Positions 1 to 7,442 of a stretch of DNA of 36,767 bases are shown piece by piece. The stretch comes from an uncultured Alistipes sp. (GTDB lineage: Bacteria > Bacteroidota > Bacteroidia > Bacteroidales > Rikenellaceae): assembly GCA_944320985.1 (NCBI GenBank), contig CALUJN010000054.1, positions 1 through 36,767 of the forward strand, in the 5' to 3' direction. Position 1 is the stretch's first letter. Each line of letters opens with the position of its first letter. Below the pieces are notes generated by a model. The model was not told the DNA's origin and searched no databases. It saw nothing but the letters and a program-made list of their open reading frames with translations. Made by a program: the position numbers and the translations under genes.

Positions 1-12
1 GGTCCAAAAATG

Positions 13-37
13 AAAAAAGGGGCTCCGAAACGGAGCC
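13..37 (-). terminator. Rho-independent terminator downstream of miaA
   Basis: Seen: the arms GGCTCCG (21-27) and CGGAGCC (31-37) form a 7-bp GC-rich stem with a 3-nt loop. On the minus strand this stem is followed within 2 nt by a run of six T (13-18 on the plus strand are A), and a second T run follows at 6-10. This is the classical intrinsic terminator layout for minus-strand transcription. It lies about 90 bp past the miaA stop. On the plus strand the hairpin is followed by A-rich sequence, so it should not terminate in that direction. Confidence 0.85.
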
Positions 38-75
38 GAAAATATAAAAAGATGAGTTCGATCGGAAAAATTACC

Positions 76-124
76 GGGACAGTCTGCCGATTGACTCATA
101 ATGACGGAATTAAACGACTGTCCC
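76..124 (-). repeat. Inverted repeat overlapping the miaA stop codon
   Basis: Seen: GGGACAGTC (76-84) and GACTGTCCC (116-124) form a perfect 9-bp inverted repeat separated by 31 bp. One arm begins at the last base of the miaA stop codon. In RNA it would close a 31-nt loop just upstream of the intrinsic terminator. No T run follows it, so it is not itself a terminator. It may stabilise the 3' end of the transcript, or may be chance. Confidence 0.4.
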
Positions 125-1029
125 TAACGTACCCGTGAATCGATATATTCGATCATGGCCGCATCGTCCGTCGGTCGGAACCAGCGGATCTCCGCATCCC
201 GTCGAAACCAGGTCAACTGTCGCTTGGCATAGCGCCGGGAATTGCGTTTGATAAGCTCTACAGCCTTTTCATAGCTTATCAGGCCGTCGAAATAATCGAA
301 AAACTCCCGATAACCCACCGTTTGCAAGGCATTCAACCCCCGATAGGGATAGAGGGCCCGCGCCTCGGCCTCCAGCCCCTCGGACAACATCCGATCCACG
401 CGTTGGTCGATCCGGGCATAAAGCTCCTCACGCGGCAGGTCGATGCCGATCTTGATGATCTGGAAGGGACGTTGCAGGCGCTGTCCGGTTCGTTGTTCGG
501 AATAAGGGCGTCCCGTTTGCAGACAGACTTCCAGCGCCCGCACAATCCGGGCCGGATTCTTGCGATCGACCGTCTCGTAATAAATGGGATCGCGATCCCG
601 AAGCTCGGCGACCAGCGCGTCAAGTCCTTCGTTCTCGAGGCGTCGGGACAATTCAGCCCGCAACGTGGGATCCGCCTGCGGCAGGTCGTCCATCCCTTCG
701 CACAAAGCCTGCACATAAAGCCCTGAGCCTCCGACCGCCACAACCCAATCGTGTCGAGTAAAGAGCTCTTCGAGGCGCGAAAGAGCCTGCACGGTATACT
801 CGCCACAATTCAAGCCTTCCTTTATATCATGCGATGCAATAAAATGATGTTCAACCTGTTGCAGTTGATAATTTTCGGGCTGGGCCGTACCAATGGGCAT
901 TCCGCGGTAGATCTGCCTGGAGTCGGTCGAAAGAATCGGGGCCCCATAATGAAGCGCCAGGCGGATACTCAAATCCGTCTTTCCCGAACCCGTCGGTCCG
1001 ACAATCACCAGCAAACGCTTAATACTCAT
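124..1029 (-). CDS. miaA: tRNA dimethylallyltransferase
   Basis: This 301-residue cytosolic enzyme transfers a dimethylallyl group to N6 of adenosine-37 in tRNAs that read UNN codons. Seen: a P-loop GPTGSGKT at residues 11-18 and the family motif TDSRQIYRG (35-43) with Asp36, followed by MPIGTAQP. Further along are the conserved KNPARIVRALEV and GLNALQTVGYREF segments, and a basic C-terminal region. The length is normal for the family. The reading frame stays open another 50 codons upstream, but ATG 1029 is chosen because it places the P-loop at the usual distance from the N-terminus. It also gives an 11-bp overlap with the preceding gene (stop at 1019-1021), which suggests translational coupling. 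The gene ends in TAG, showing that TAG is a normal stop codon in this genome. Confidence 0.97.
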   Translation of the reverse strand: MSIKRLLVIVGPTGSGKTDLSIRLALHYGAPILSTDSRQIYRGMPIGTAQPENYQLQQVEHHFIASHDIKEGLNCGEYTVQALSRLEELFTRHDWVVAVGGSGLYVQALCEGMDDLPQADPTLRAELSRRLENEGLDALVAELRDRDPIYYETVDRKNPARIVRALEVCLQTGRPYSEQRTGQRLQRPFQIIKIGIDLPREELYARIDQRVDRMLSEGLEAEARALYPYRGLNALQTVGYREFFDYFDGLISYEKAVELIKRNSRRYAKRQLTWFRRDAEIRWFRPTDDAAMIEYIDSRVR

Positions 1030-1531
1030 CGTCGTATGAGTCGTCTCCTTCAAAATTCTTGAACTCGTCCATAATCTCCTCGAAGGCCGAACCCTCTTCG
1101 TCGTCACGGTTCTTCGACGGGTCGTATTGGTCCGGAGCCTCGGCCCGGGCGAAGATCTCACGCGGATAGCTGGCCGCATCGTCGGCTTCGTAGGCGCCCG
1201 TAAGTTCCAGATAATAGGCCCGGTCGCCGAAAAGATCGAACAGGTAGATCAACCGGTCGCGATGGCGGTGGATCAGTTGTCCGAGTGTCACCCGATCCAT
1301 CGTCTCGGGGGCCTCTTCCGAACCGTCGCCCATATCCATCAGCGTAAATTCGCGCTGTTTTTCCCAGCGTTCGTCGGCCGTGAAGAACGACGCCATACAA
1401 TCCTCGTATTCAAGCGACTGCAGGATGAAACGGTGAAAATCCAGCAGCGTTGTATCGTACATCACCTCGTAATCGCGCACGAAATGGTCGTTTTCGTCGC
1501 TCAACATCCGGAATCGGAAAACCATCGACAT
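1019..1531 (-). CDS. pRiA4b ORF-3-like (IS1096 passenger TnpR-like) family protein
   Basis: This acidic protein of 170 residues resembles the plasmid pRiA4b ORF-3-like family, a small fold sometimes labelled IS1096 passenger TnpR-like. Its function is unknown. Seen: an N-terminal beta-strand pattern beginning MSMVFRFRML, an aromatic/hydrophobic core (TLLDFHRFILQSLEYED), a middle LIYLFDLFGDRAYYLEL segment typical of the family, and a highly acidic tail of about 30 residues. An ATG six bases further in is an alternative start. No transposase or inverted repeats surround it, so the family name should not be read as evidence of a mobile element. It overlaps miaA by 11 bp and probably shares its transcript, with a -7 box just upstream at 1557-1564. 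Confidence 0.75.
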   Translation of the reverse strand: MSMVFRFRMLSDENDHFVRDYEVMYDTTLLDFHRFILQSLEYEDCMASFFTADERWEKQREFTLMDMGDGSEEAPETMDRVTLGQLIHRHRDRLIYLFDLFGDRAYYLELTGAYEADDAASYPREIFARAEAPDQYDPSKNRDDEEGSAFEEIMDEFKNFEGDDSYDDEY

Positions 1532-1556
1532 GGCAGTAATCGTTTTAATCTCAGAA

Positions 1557-1564
1557 CAAAGATA
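1557..1564 (-). promoter_or_regulatory. Bacteroidetes -7 promoter box for the ORF-3-like/miaA unit
   Basis: On the minus strand the sequence reads TATCTTTGT, matching the Bacteroidetes -7 consensus TAnnTTTG. It lies between the stop of the acyl-CoA reductase (1571) and the ATG at 1531, so a transcript would have a leader of roughly 20-25 nt. I see no convincing -33 TTTG box 19-20 bp upstream. Confidence 0.5.
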
Positions 1565-1570
1565 GTATTT

Positions 1571-2563
1571 TTATCCATTCAGCGTCTCGAGCCACGCAAG
1601 AACATCGCGGTCATCGGGATAATCGGTCAGCGAGGGGGACTGTGCCTGTCCGAAACCCGTACGGCGGCTGTGCGCAAGGCATTCGCTTACGACGCATTGC
1701 AGTTCATTGTCGTGAGCCTCCAGCCAGGCCGACACTTCGTCGAGCGAGTCGTAATAGCTGCAGTTGATTCGGCTCAAGGCATTCGGGAAGGCCCGTTCTT
1801 CGACCAGCAAGGCTGCACCCAGATCGCGGAAGGGGAGTCCCTGCATCTCGAACAGCGCTTTTTGTTGGATGTAATTGTTTTTGTATTTGCTGTTTACGGC
1901 AGGCATCTGAAGTTTCGGTTCCGCACCGCGAGGAAGGAACAGAAGCGATACGCTGCGGCATCCCAATCCGGAATAGGCCCAGATATCGTCTGAAAGTCCG
2001 CTCCATTGTGCCTCGGTCTCGCGGCCCGAAAGCACCGCGACGGATTGACGGCTGCCCCGAAGCAACGACGGAATCCCGGCATAGCGTGTCCGAAAATAGC
2101 GGTTGGCGTTATCGCTGCCCGTGGCAATCACGGCATCGACCGGCATGCCCTCTTCATAGCGTACCGCGGGAACGGTCGGATCGATCGCATGCAGTTGCGT
2201 CAGAAGGTATTCCATCAGCACGCGGTCCTTGTTCGAGGGTTTGACCAGACAGCGATCTCCCGCAACAAGTACGCACAGCAGATCGAAAAAGCCCACCAGC
2301 GGAATATTCCCGGCCATGACAACCAGCACGTTGTGCGGTGTATGGGGTTGGCTGAGAGAAGGGTAGGCCGCCAGCCACGCTTCGAGAAGGTCGCGGCGCA
2401 GTATCCCGTCGGCGATTGCTCGGACGGCCCGCAGGATCTCCTCCGGAAGGAACCATCCGTTGGCGGCATGGGCGGCCTCGACAACACGCCGTGTTGCGGC
2501 ATCCGATCCGAAATGCCGCAGGCGGGAGCCCAATTCGGTAAAAAGAGTTACAACATCGTTCAT
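1571..2563 (-). CDS. Acyl-CoA reductase, LuxC family
   Basis: A 330-residue protein of the LuxC-type fatty acyl-CoA/acyl-protein reductase family, which reduces activated acyl groups to aldehydes with NAD(P)H through a cysteine thioester. Seen: the nucleotide-binding core GNIPLVGFFD (85-94) with VAGDRCLVKPSNKD after it, the strand DAVIATGSDNANRYF (143-157), and the candidate catalytic Cys202 in SGLGCRSVS. The family is shorter here than in luminous Vibrio, as in other Bacteroidetes. It follows the biosynthetic cluster after a 227-bp gap and has its own candidate promoter, so membership of the pathway is uncertain. No LuxD is present. The only possible LuxE-type partner is the PaaK-like ligase at 7439-8758. 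It could make a fatty aldehyde for envelope lipids or be unrelated to the pigment. Confidence 0.85.
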   Translation of the reverse strand: MNDVVTLFTELGSRLRHFGSDAATRRVVEAAHAANGWFLPEEILRAVRAIADGILRRDLLEAWLAAYPSLSQPHTPHNVLVVMAGNIPLVGFFDLLCVLVAGDRCLVKPSNKDRVLMEYLLTQLHAIDPTVPAVRYEEGMPVDAVIATGSDNANRYFRTRYAGIPSLLRGSRQSVAVLSGRETEAQWSGLSDDIWAYSGLGCRSVSLLFLPRGAEPKLQMPAVNSKYKNNYIQQKALFEMQGLPFRDLGAALLVEERAFPNALSRINCSYYDSLDEVSAWLEAHDNELQCVVSECLAHSRRTGFGQAQSPSLTDYPDDRDVLAWLETLNG

Positions 2564-2568
2564 CAGCG

Positions 2569-2599
2569 CAAAGATACGATTTCGAGGGCGATTTTCACA
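2569..2599 (-). promoter_or_regulatory. Candidate promoter for the acyl-CoA reductase
   Basis: On the minus strand TATCTTTGC (element at 2569-2576) matches TAnnTTTG. TGTG, three of four bases of the TTTG -33 box, lies 19 bp upstream (2596-2599). The -7 box ends only 6 bp before the ATG at 2563, so the transcript would be nearly leaderless if this is the real start. Confidence 0.45.
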
Positions 2600-2640
2600 C
2601 CTCTTTCGTTACGATTTTCCGGAAAAAGGGAGCGGGAGAT

Positions 2641-2790
2641 AGAGTCCCGGCAGAGCCTGAGAAGGCAAGGGCGCAAGGAATGGGTGAGGGCGGCGGGTAA
2701 AGAAGGCAAGGAGCAGGAGGCGGACGTCATGATGCGAGCGGGAAGAGGGGCGGGCCGGGGAGTGAAAGCCGGAGCGAGCGGAAGGGACGA
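2641..2790 (-). other. C-rich, G-poor gap after the exporter gene; possible Rho-dependent terminator
   Basis: The 227-bp gap between the exporter stop (2791) and the reductase start (2563) has no gene. Over 2641-2790 the minus-strand sense contains, by hand count, about 74 C and 26 G, and it looks weakly structured. This C-over-G bias is the usual signature of a Rho loading site. I find no convincing intrinsic terminator; GGGA/TCCC before a TTTTT run near 2625-2650 is only a 4-bp stem. An 11-bp direct repeat AGAAGGCAAGG (plus strand) occurs at 2660-2670 and 2701-2711. Confidence 0.35.
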
Positions 2791-5700
2791 TCACTCCCAT
2801 ACGCGGCAATCCATTCCCGCATACTTTGCGTGTTGCTCCGGGGTTGGACGGAAAAGGTACCAGCGGGCATCGGCAAAGGCCTCGGGAGCGAGGGCCGATT
2901 CGGAGGCAAGGTGCAGATTCTCCGGTTGAGCCGCCACCTGACGGGAGAGGGCCAGCAGATCCGCATCCCCCTCGAAGGCGTAGACCTCCGTAGCCGGATG
3001 GACCAAGGCAAAGAGCAGTCCGAGTTCGCCCTGTCCGTTATTGACGACCACGATCCGGGGCGGAAGTGGGTCGGTATCGATCCAACGGCTGAAGGCATCG
3101 GTTTCACGCAGCAGGCGCCGGCAGCGTGACTCGACCTGCGGCCCCTTGTAGAGGTAGCGGGCCAGGATTTGCGGACGGAAACAGGCTGTGTCGGAACCGT
3201 CGCGCCGCAACTTCTCCTCCAGTGCATCGACCCGTCGTGCGGCATCGCAGGCGTGCATGCGGACCGGAATACCGAAGTCGACCGTCAGCATTCCGGCGGC
3301 CGGAAGCAGGCCGCCATCGGGCAGCAGTTCCCGGCTTCCGTGGATCCCGACGGGGAGAATCATCGTATCGAAATCGAGCGGTTCGTCGACGAAAAAGGCG
3401 ATCCGTGCCCCCTGTTCCCAGGCTGCGCGGGCCTGGCTGCACGGGATCAGCGTATGCGTTGTCCGCAGCAGGGCCGACAACAGACGCGGCAGACGGCGAT
3501 CCGTCGCAAGAAGCGTTCCGGCAAAACATCCCGTCACCACGAACGGATCCAGCGCCGTATGGTAGCGCACGGCCAGAAGGCGTTCCGGGGTTGCGGCCGG
3601 CGTATTGCGGAGATGGAGGTCCGGCAGGTGTCGCAGGTTCCAGACTGCGGTCCGGTGCATGAAACGTTGCAGCAACCGGCGGTTATTGCCCGCAGCGAGG
3701 GCAAGCACCCGTGCCACGAGCAGTTCCACGACGACCGATCCCCACAGAACGGCGGCTGCGAAGATCCGGCGGAATGTCACCGGAACCGACCGCGGAGCCC
3801 CTTGTGCATCGCGGACCAGCCAGCGGTAGATGAACGGCGGAAGGAGATAGGCCATCAGTACCACGGCAAACATCCCGACGATGGTCACTTCGGCCAGCGA
3901 ACGGAGGGCCGGATGGCGGGAAAGGATAAGCGTGCCGATGCCGATGAGCATGATCAGCGCCGAGATTACGATACTCTTCTTATAGGAGCCGAGAAGTTTG
4001 CGGCCGTAGGCGTGTTCGTAGATCAGCCCCTCGGTGATGAAGATCGTATAGTCGTCGCCCTGTCCGAAGATGAAGGTGGCAAGGATGATGTTCACCAGAT
4101 TGAAGCGGATGTCGGCCAGTTCCATGATGCCCAGGATCCAGAGCCAGCTGACGGTCATCGGAAGGAAGGCCAGCAGGCTCAGTTCGAGGCGTCCGAACGA
4201 GAACCACAGGAAGAGAAAGACGATGATCCCGCACGACCAGCAGATATAGTTGAAGTCGCCGGTCAGGGCGTTCGAAATGGCGCTGTTCACACCCCGGACA
4301 TCGAAACTGTAGGAGTCGGGAACTCGCTCCCGCAGCGCCTCCTTGACCGTCTCGACGGCGGTCGGCGGAACCTCGATCCGGTCAACCACCGTGCAACGCC
4401 CCTCCTGGCTGTCCAATGCACCGCTGAACAGATTCTCCGTGAGCGGTGCGAACTCCGACCAGGAGATCGGAACAAAGTGTCGTGCGAGCAGCTCGTCGAA
4501 CGGCGCGAAGGCATCCGCCCGGAAGCCGTTCGCACGGAGCGCCGCCTCCATCCGCGTGCGGATCATCGCACCGTGCCGCTCCAGAAAATCCTCCCAAAGG
4601 GCCAGACGCCGCTGTTGTTCGGCCTGCGAGGGCAGGTAGGGCGTGGCGCTTGTCAACCGGGCGCCGGGGCACTCCGCAACGGTCCGTTCCACCGCTGGCC
4701 GGGCCTGTTCGCTGCGTCGCAGGGCCTCGTCCCAGTTCGTGCCTTCGGAGGCCACGTAGATCGTCGTCAGCCCCTCGTTGCCGAGCATCTCCCGGAACGT
4801 TGACAGATCGGCTCGCTGTTCGGAGGTCATGTAGTTGATGTGCTGCAGATCGGTGTCGAAGGCCGTATGGCGGCTCAGGAACCCGAAGACAACGGTCAGC
4901 AGGCAGATCGTCACAAAGAGCCGCGGGCGCTTCTCGAACGAAATGCGGGTGAAGGGGCCAAGCAGCGCATCGCTACGCTCCGGAGCCGGCCTCCGACGTC
5001 CGGCCAGATGAGGCAGGAACACCAGCACGAAAAGGATCGTACCCACCAGCATGAAGGCCGCAAAGAGTCCCAGATCCCGCAGCGCAGGAGCCGTCATCGG
5101 GACCAGGCACAGGAAGGCTCCGACGGTCGTGAGGTTGCCGATCACCAGCGGGGAGACGATCTCGCGCAGCGCCGAGCGCATGTCGGGTTCATGGTGCAGG
5201 TGCGAGAGCAGGTGCAGGGGGTAGTTGACGGCGATGCCGATGATGATCGACCCGATTCCCAGGATGATCATCGAAACCTCGCTGCGGAAGAGCGACAGGC
5301 AGCCCATGGCGAAGAGCCACCCGAAGAGAATCGTAAGTCCGATGAGCAGCAGCGAACGCAGCGACCGCAACGTATAGAGGAGCAGCGAGAGGATCAATAC
5401 CGCGGCAATGGCGATCGCCAGCAGACTGTCGCTCTTGATCTGTCGGGCATTCGTCACGGCGATGACCGGGGCGCCCGAAAGGTGGACCTCCACCTCGGGA
5501 ACGGCCTTCTGGGCCGCCGCGGCGGCCTCGGAGAGCAGTGACACCAGGCGGGCATTGTTGCTCGTCTCGTTCGATCCGTAGGGTGTACGCATCGTCACGA
5601 TTGCGCAGCGGCCATCCGGAGTCAGGATATAGCCGTCGTAGAGTTCGTATTTCAGATCGTTGCGGAAGCGTTGCAGGCGCGATACGGTCGGCGAGAAGAG

Positions 5701-6240
5701 ATTCAGCGGATCCTGTCGCACGAATTGCGAGAGAAGACCTCCCGTCGGGAACATCAGCTGCATCCGATCGCGGGCGATCTGTGCGTCGATGTACTCCGGC
5801 GTCAGCAGCGAGTCGATCCGCGCGTAGTCTCGCTCGTCGAGGAAATAGGGGATATGGCTGTAGAGGAACTCGGGCACGGCGGAGAAACGTTCGTAGTCGA
5901 TGCGCGTCGTGAAGTCCCGAAGCGCATGGAGCGTATCCCGCAGCACCACCTCGTCGGCAAAGCGGTCGACGGCAGCGGTCAGGCGGTCGGGAGAGACCGC
6001 CGCGGTTGTGTCATGCGGTACGACGAGGGCGACGATCCGGTCGGCCGCCGAGAGGTTCTGGTAGAGGTTCAGCGCCTTGCGGTGGGTGTTGTCGACGGGC
6101 AGGAAGTCCAGGATGTTCTCGTTGTGCCGAAGCGACAGCATCCCGGCTGACAGGGCCAGGCAAAGCCCCGCCAGCAGGGCAAAAAGCCAGCTCCGATGCC
6201 GGCTGAACCAGTCGTACACGCGAAGAAAAAACGTCACCAT
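2791..6240 (-). CDS. MMPL/RND-type exporter fused to a degenerate acyltransferase-Rossmann module
   Basis: A large inner-membrane protein of 1149 residues. Seen: TM1 at about 18-36; a periplasmic domain to about 268; a five-to-six helix bundle at about 271-412; another helix near 440-456; a second periplasmic domain to about 660; and a second bundle at about 664-808 containing FGQGDDYTIF (725-734). This is the two-fold RND/MMPL architecture, and such exporters accompany aryl polyene and xanthomonadin clusters, where they are thought to move the lipid product. Unusually, residues about 820-1149 add another membrane segment, a PlsC-like region with decayed motifs (HTALD 894-898, no FPEGT) and a Rossmann-like stretch IVVVNNGQGELG (1063-1074). 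This tail matches the interrupted gene at 11754-12944. It is the last gene of the cluster, after a 65-bp spacer with a hairpin. Confidence 0.88.
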   Translation of the reverse strand: MVTFFLRVYDWFSRHRSWLFALLAGLCLALSAGMLSLRHNENILDFLPVDNTHRKALNLYQNLSAADRIVALVVPHDTTAAVSPDRLTAAVDRFADEVVLRDTLHALRDFTTRIDYERFSAVPEFLYSHIPYFLDERDYARIDSLLTPEYIDAQIARDRMQLMFPTGGLLSQFVRQDPLNLFSPTVSRLQRFRNDLKYELYDGYILTPDGRCAIVTMRTPYGSNETSNNARLVSLLSEAAAAAQKAVPEVEVHLSGAPVIAVTNARQIKSDSLLAIAIAAVLILSLLLYTLRSLRSLLLIGLTILFGWLFAMGCLSLFRSEVSMIILGIGSIIIGIAVNYPLHLLSHLHHEPDMRSALREIVSPLVIGNLTTVGAFLCLVPMTAPALRDLGLFAAFMLVGTILFVLVFLPHLAGRRRPAPERSDALLGPFTRISFEKRPRLFVTICLLTVVFGFLSRHTAFDTDLQHINYMTSEQRADLSTFREMLGNEGLTTIYVASEGTNWDEALRRSEQARPAVERTVAECPGARLTSATPYLPSQAEQQRRLALWEDFLERHGAMIRTRMEAALRANGFRADAFAPFDELLARHFVPISWSEFAPLTENLFSGALDSQEGRCTVVDRIEVPPTAVETVKEALRERVPDSYSFDVRGVNSAISNALTGDFNYICWSCGIIVFLFLWFSFGRLELSLLAFLPMTVSWLWILGIMELADIRFNLVNIILATFIFGQGDDYTIFITEGLIYEHAYGRKLLGSYKKSIVISALIMLIGIGTLILSRHPALRSLAEVTIVGMFAVVLMAYLLPPFIYRWLVRDAQGAPRSVPVTFRRIFAAAVLWGSVVVELLVARVLALAAGNNRRLLQRFMHRTAVWNLRHLPDLHLRNTPAATPERLLAVRYHTALDPFVVTGCFAGTLLATDRRLPRLLSALLRTTHTLIPCSQARAAWEQGARIAFFVDEPLDFDTMILPVGIHGSRELLPDGGLLPAAGMLTVDFGIPVRMHACDAARRVDALEEKLRRDGSDTACFRPQILARYLYKGPQVESRCRRLLRETDAFSRWIDTDPLPPRIVVVNNGQGELGLLFALVHPATEVYAFEGDADLLALSRQVAAQPENLHLASESALAPEAFADARWYLFRPTPEQHAKYAGMDCRVWE

Positions 6241-6272
6241 ATCATCTTGTCATTCATCCCGTTCATTGTACT

Positions 6273-6300
6273 TGCCGGGTGAAGCTGCCGCTCCCGGCAG
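6273..6300 (-). other. Two mutually exclusive hairpins before the exporter start
   Basis: Plus-strand CTGCCG (6285-6290) and CGGCAG (6295-6300) form a 6-bp stem with a 4-nt loop. Alternatively TGCCGGG (6273-6279) pairs with CCCGGCA (6293-6299) to give a 7-bp stem. Both use the same arm, so only one can form. They lie in the 65-bp spacer between the acyltransferase stop (6306) and the exporter ATG (6240). No U run follows. They could tune translation or mRNA stability of the exporter, but this is inference. Confidence 0.35.
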
Positions 6301-6305
6301 GTCCC

Positions 6306-7442
6306 TCAATCGTTTGTGTCGTTGTCGTAGTCGACCGGCGAGGCGTAGATCCCCAGGAAGAGGTCGCGCAGCAGGTCGCCGTCCGCCACGTCGAATCTCG
6401 ACAACTCGCCCAGCCGGTCGAGGAACGCCTCCTTCTGCGCCGGAGTGTAACGGTCGGCATGGCGGCGTTGCCCGTAGAGCAGATCGTGGGCGATGTAGTT
6501 GTTCGGCGTGCGGCGGTAGCGACTCCGGATCGCCCGGTCGAGCAGCCGCGTCACCTGCCGGTGGTATTCGTTGTGGGTGCAGCCGTCGTAACGCCGCAGC
6601 TGCTCCTCGTCCAGACACGGCCCGAAGGCCATATGAACGGCCCCCTTGGGCTGCATGATGCCCGTGAGGATGCTGTTCAGATCCTCGCCCGGCTTCTTCG
6701 TGTAGCGCGTGAAGCGCGATTCGTAGAGCTCCAGCGCCTTGAGAATGTCGCACGGCTCCCATTCGTAGGAGATCGTCAGCGGCACGATGTGAAGCTCGGC
6801 AAGAGCCTCGATCTTGTCGAATGGCTTGCTCATGCAGAACATCTTCACGATGCCCTGATCCGTAAGGTCGTTGCCGTCCTTCGTGCGGCCGTTGCGCTGC
6901 GCGATCCATACCGACTGCCGCTTCTCGGTGATCGTGTGACGGATGTACTCCGAACAGTGCAGCGAACTGCGGTAGAAATCCTTCATGTTCCCGCCCCGCT
7001 CGATGCGGAACATCTTGTTCGACTTGCCGATGTCGATGACCAGCGGCGAAGACATCAGATTCGCCCCGAAGGTGATCTCCGAGGTCTCGTGTCCGTTCAC
7101 GAAGAGCAGGTACTGAAGCAGCGAGGCATCAAGCATGATGTCGCGGTGGTTCGAGACGAAAAGATAGCGTTGGTTTGGATCGAGACGCTCCAGCCCCTCG
7201 TGGGTGAACGACGTGATGCTCCGCGCGATGACCTGTTCGTTCACGGGCTTCATCACCTCGCCCTGGAACTCCCGGATCGTCGTGATCCCGGAGACCCGCC
7301 TCCGTACCGATTCGAGCTCCTCGCCCGGAAAAACATAGGTCGCCAGCAACGGGAAAAACTCACTCGCGGCGATACGTCGCATCGCCGCCGGGATCTCCTC
7401 GTCATAGTAGGGACGGATATCGTCAAAGCGGGTGTCTCTCAT
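6306..7442 (-). CDS. PlsC/GPAT-like acyltransferase
   Basis: A 378-residue protein of the glycerolipid acyltransferase superfamily, predicted to move an acyl chain from ACP or CoA to a hydroxyl acceptor at the membrane. Seen: SNHRDIMLDASLL with His99 and Asp105 as the likely catalytic pair; a following basic segment FRIERGGNMKDFYRS; WIAQRNGRTKDGNDLT, which takes the place of the glutamate-glycine motif III; and LHIVPLTISYEW as motif IV. There is no obvious membrane anchor, and the protein is longer than simple PlsC. The open frame extends far upstream, but ATG 7442 is chosen because it gives a 4-bp ATGA overlap with the ligase gene and everything before it reads as a shadow of that gene. Its role is probably esterification of the aryl polyene acid to a lipid or glycerol acceptor. 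Confidence 0.85.
   Translation of the reverse strand: MRDTRFDDIRPYYDEEIPAAMRRIAASEFFPLLATYVFPGEELESVRRRVSGITTIREFQGEVMKPVNEQVIARSITSFTHEGLERLDPNQRYLFVSNHRDIMLDASLLQYLLFVNGHETSEITFGANLMSSPLVIDIGKSNKMFRIERGGNMKDFYRSSLHCSEYIRHTITEKRQSVWIAQRNGRTKDGNDLTDQGIVKMFCMSKPFDKIEALAELHIVPLTISYEWEPCDILKALELYESRFTRYTKKPGEDLNSILTGIMQPKGAVHMAFGPCLDEEQLRRYDGCTHNEYHRQVTRLLDRAIRSRYRRTPNNYIAHDLLYGQRRHADRYTPAQKEAFLDRLGELSRFDVADGDLLRDLFLGIYASPVDYDNDTND

Noticed and set aside
1019-1531. Insertion sequence passenger gene
   Set aside because: The family name mentions IS1096, but there is no transposase, terminal repeat or target duplication around it, and it is coupled to miaA.
2660-2711. Direct repeat AGAAGGCAAGG as a mobile-element or CRISPR signal
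   Set aside because: There are only two copies of 11 bp in a purine-rich tract, with no flanking structure; chance in low-complexity DNA explains it.
3169-4803. Plus-strand open frame of about 544 codons opposite the MMPL exporter
   Set aside because: The composition is charged and repetitive with no motif; the minus-strand exporter explains the region fully.
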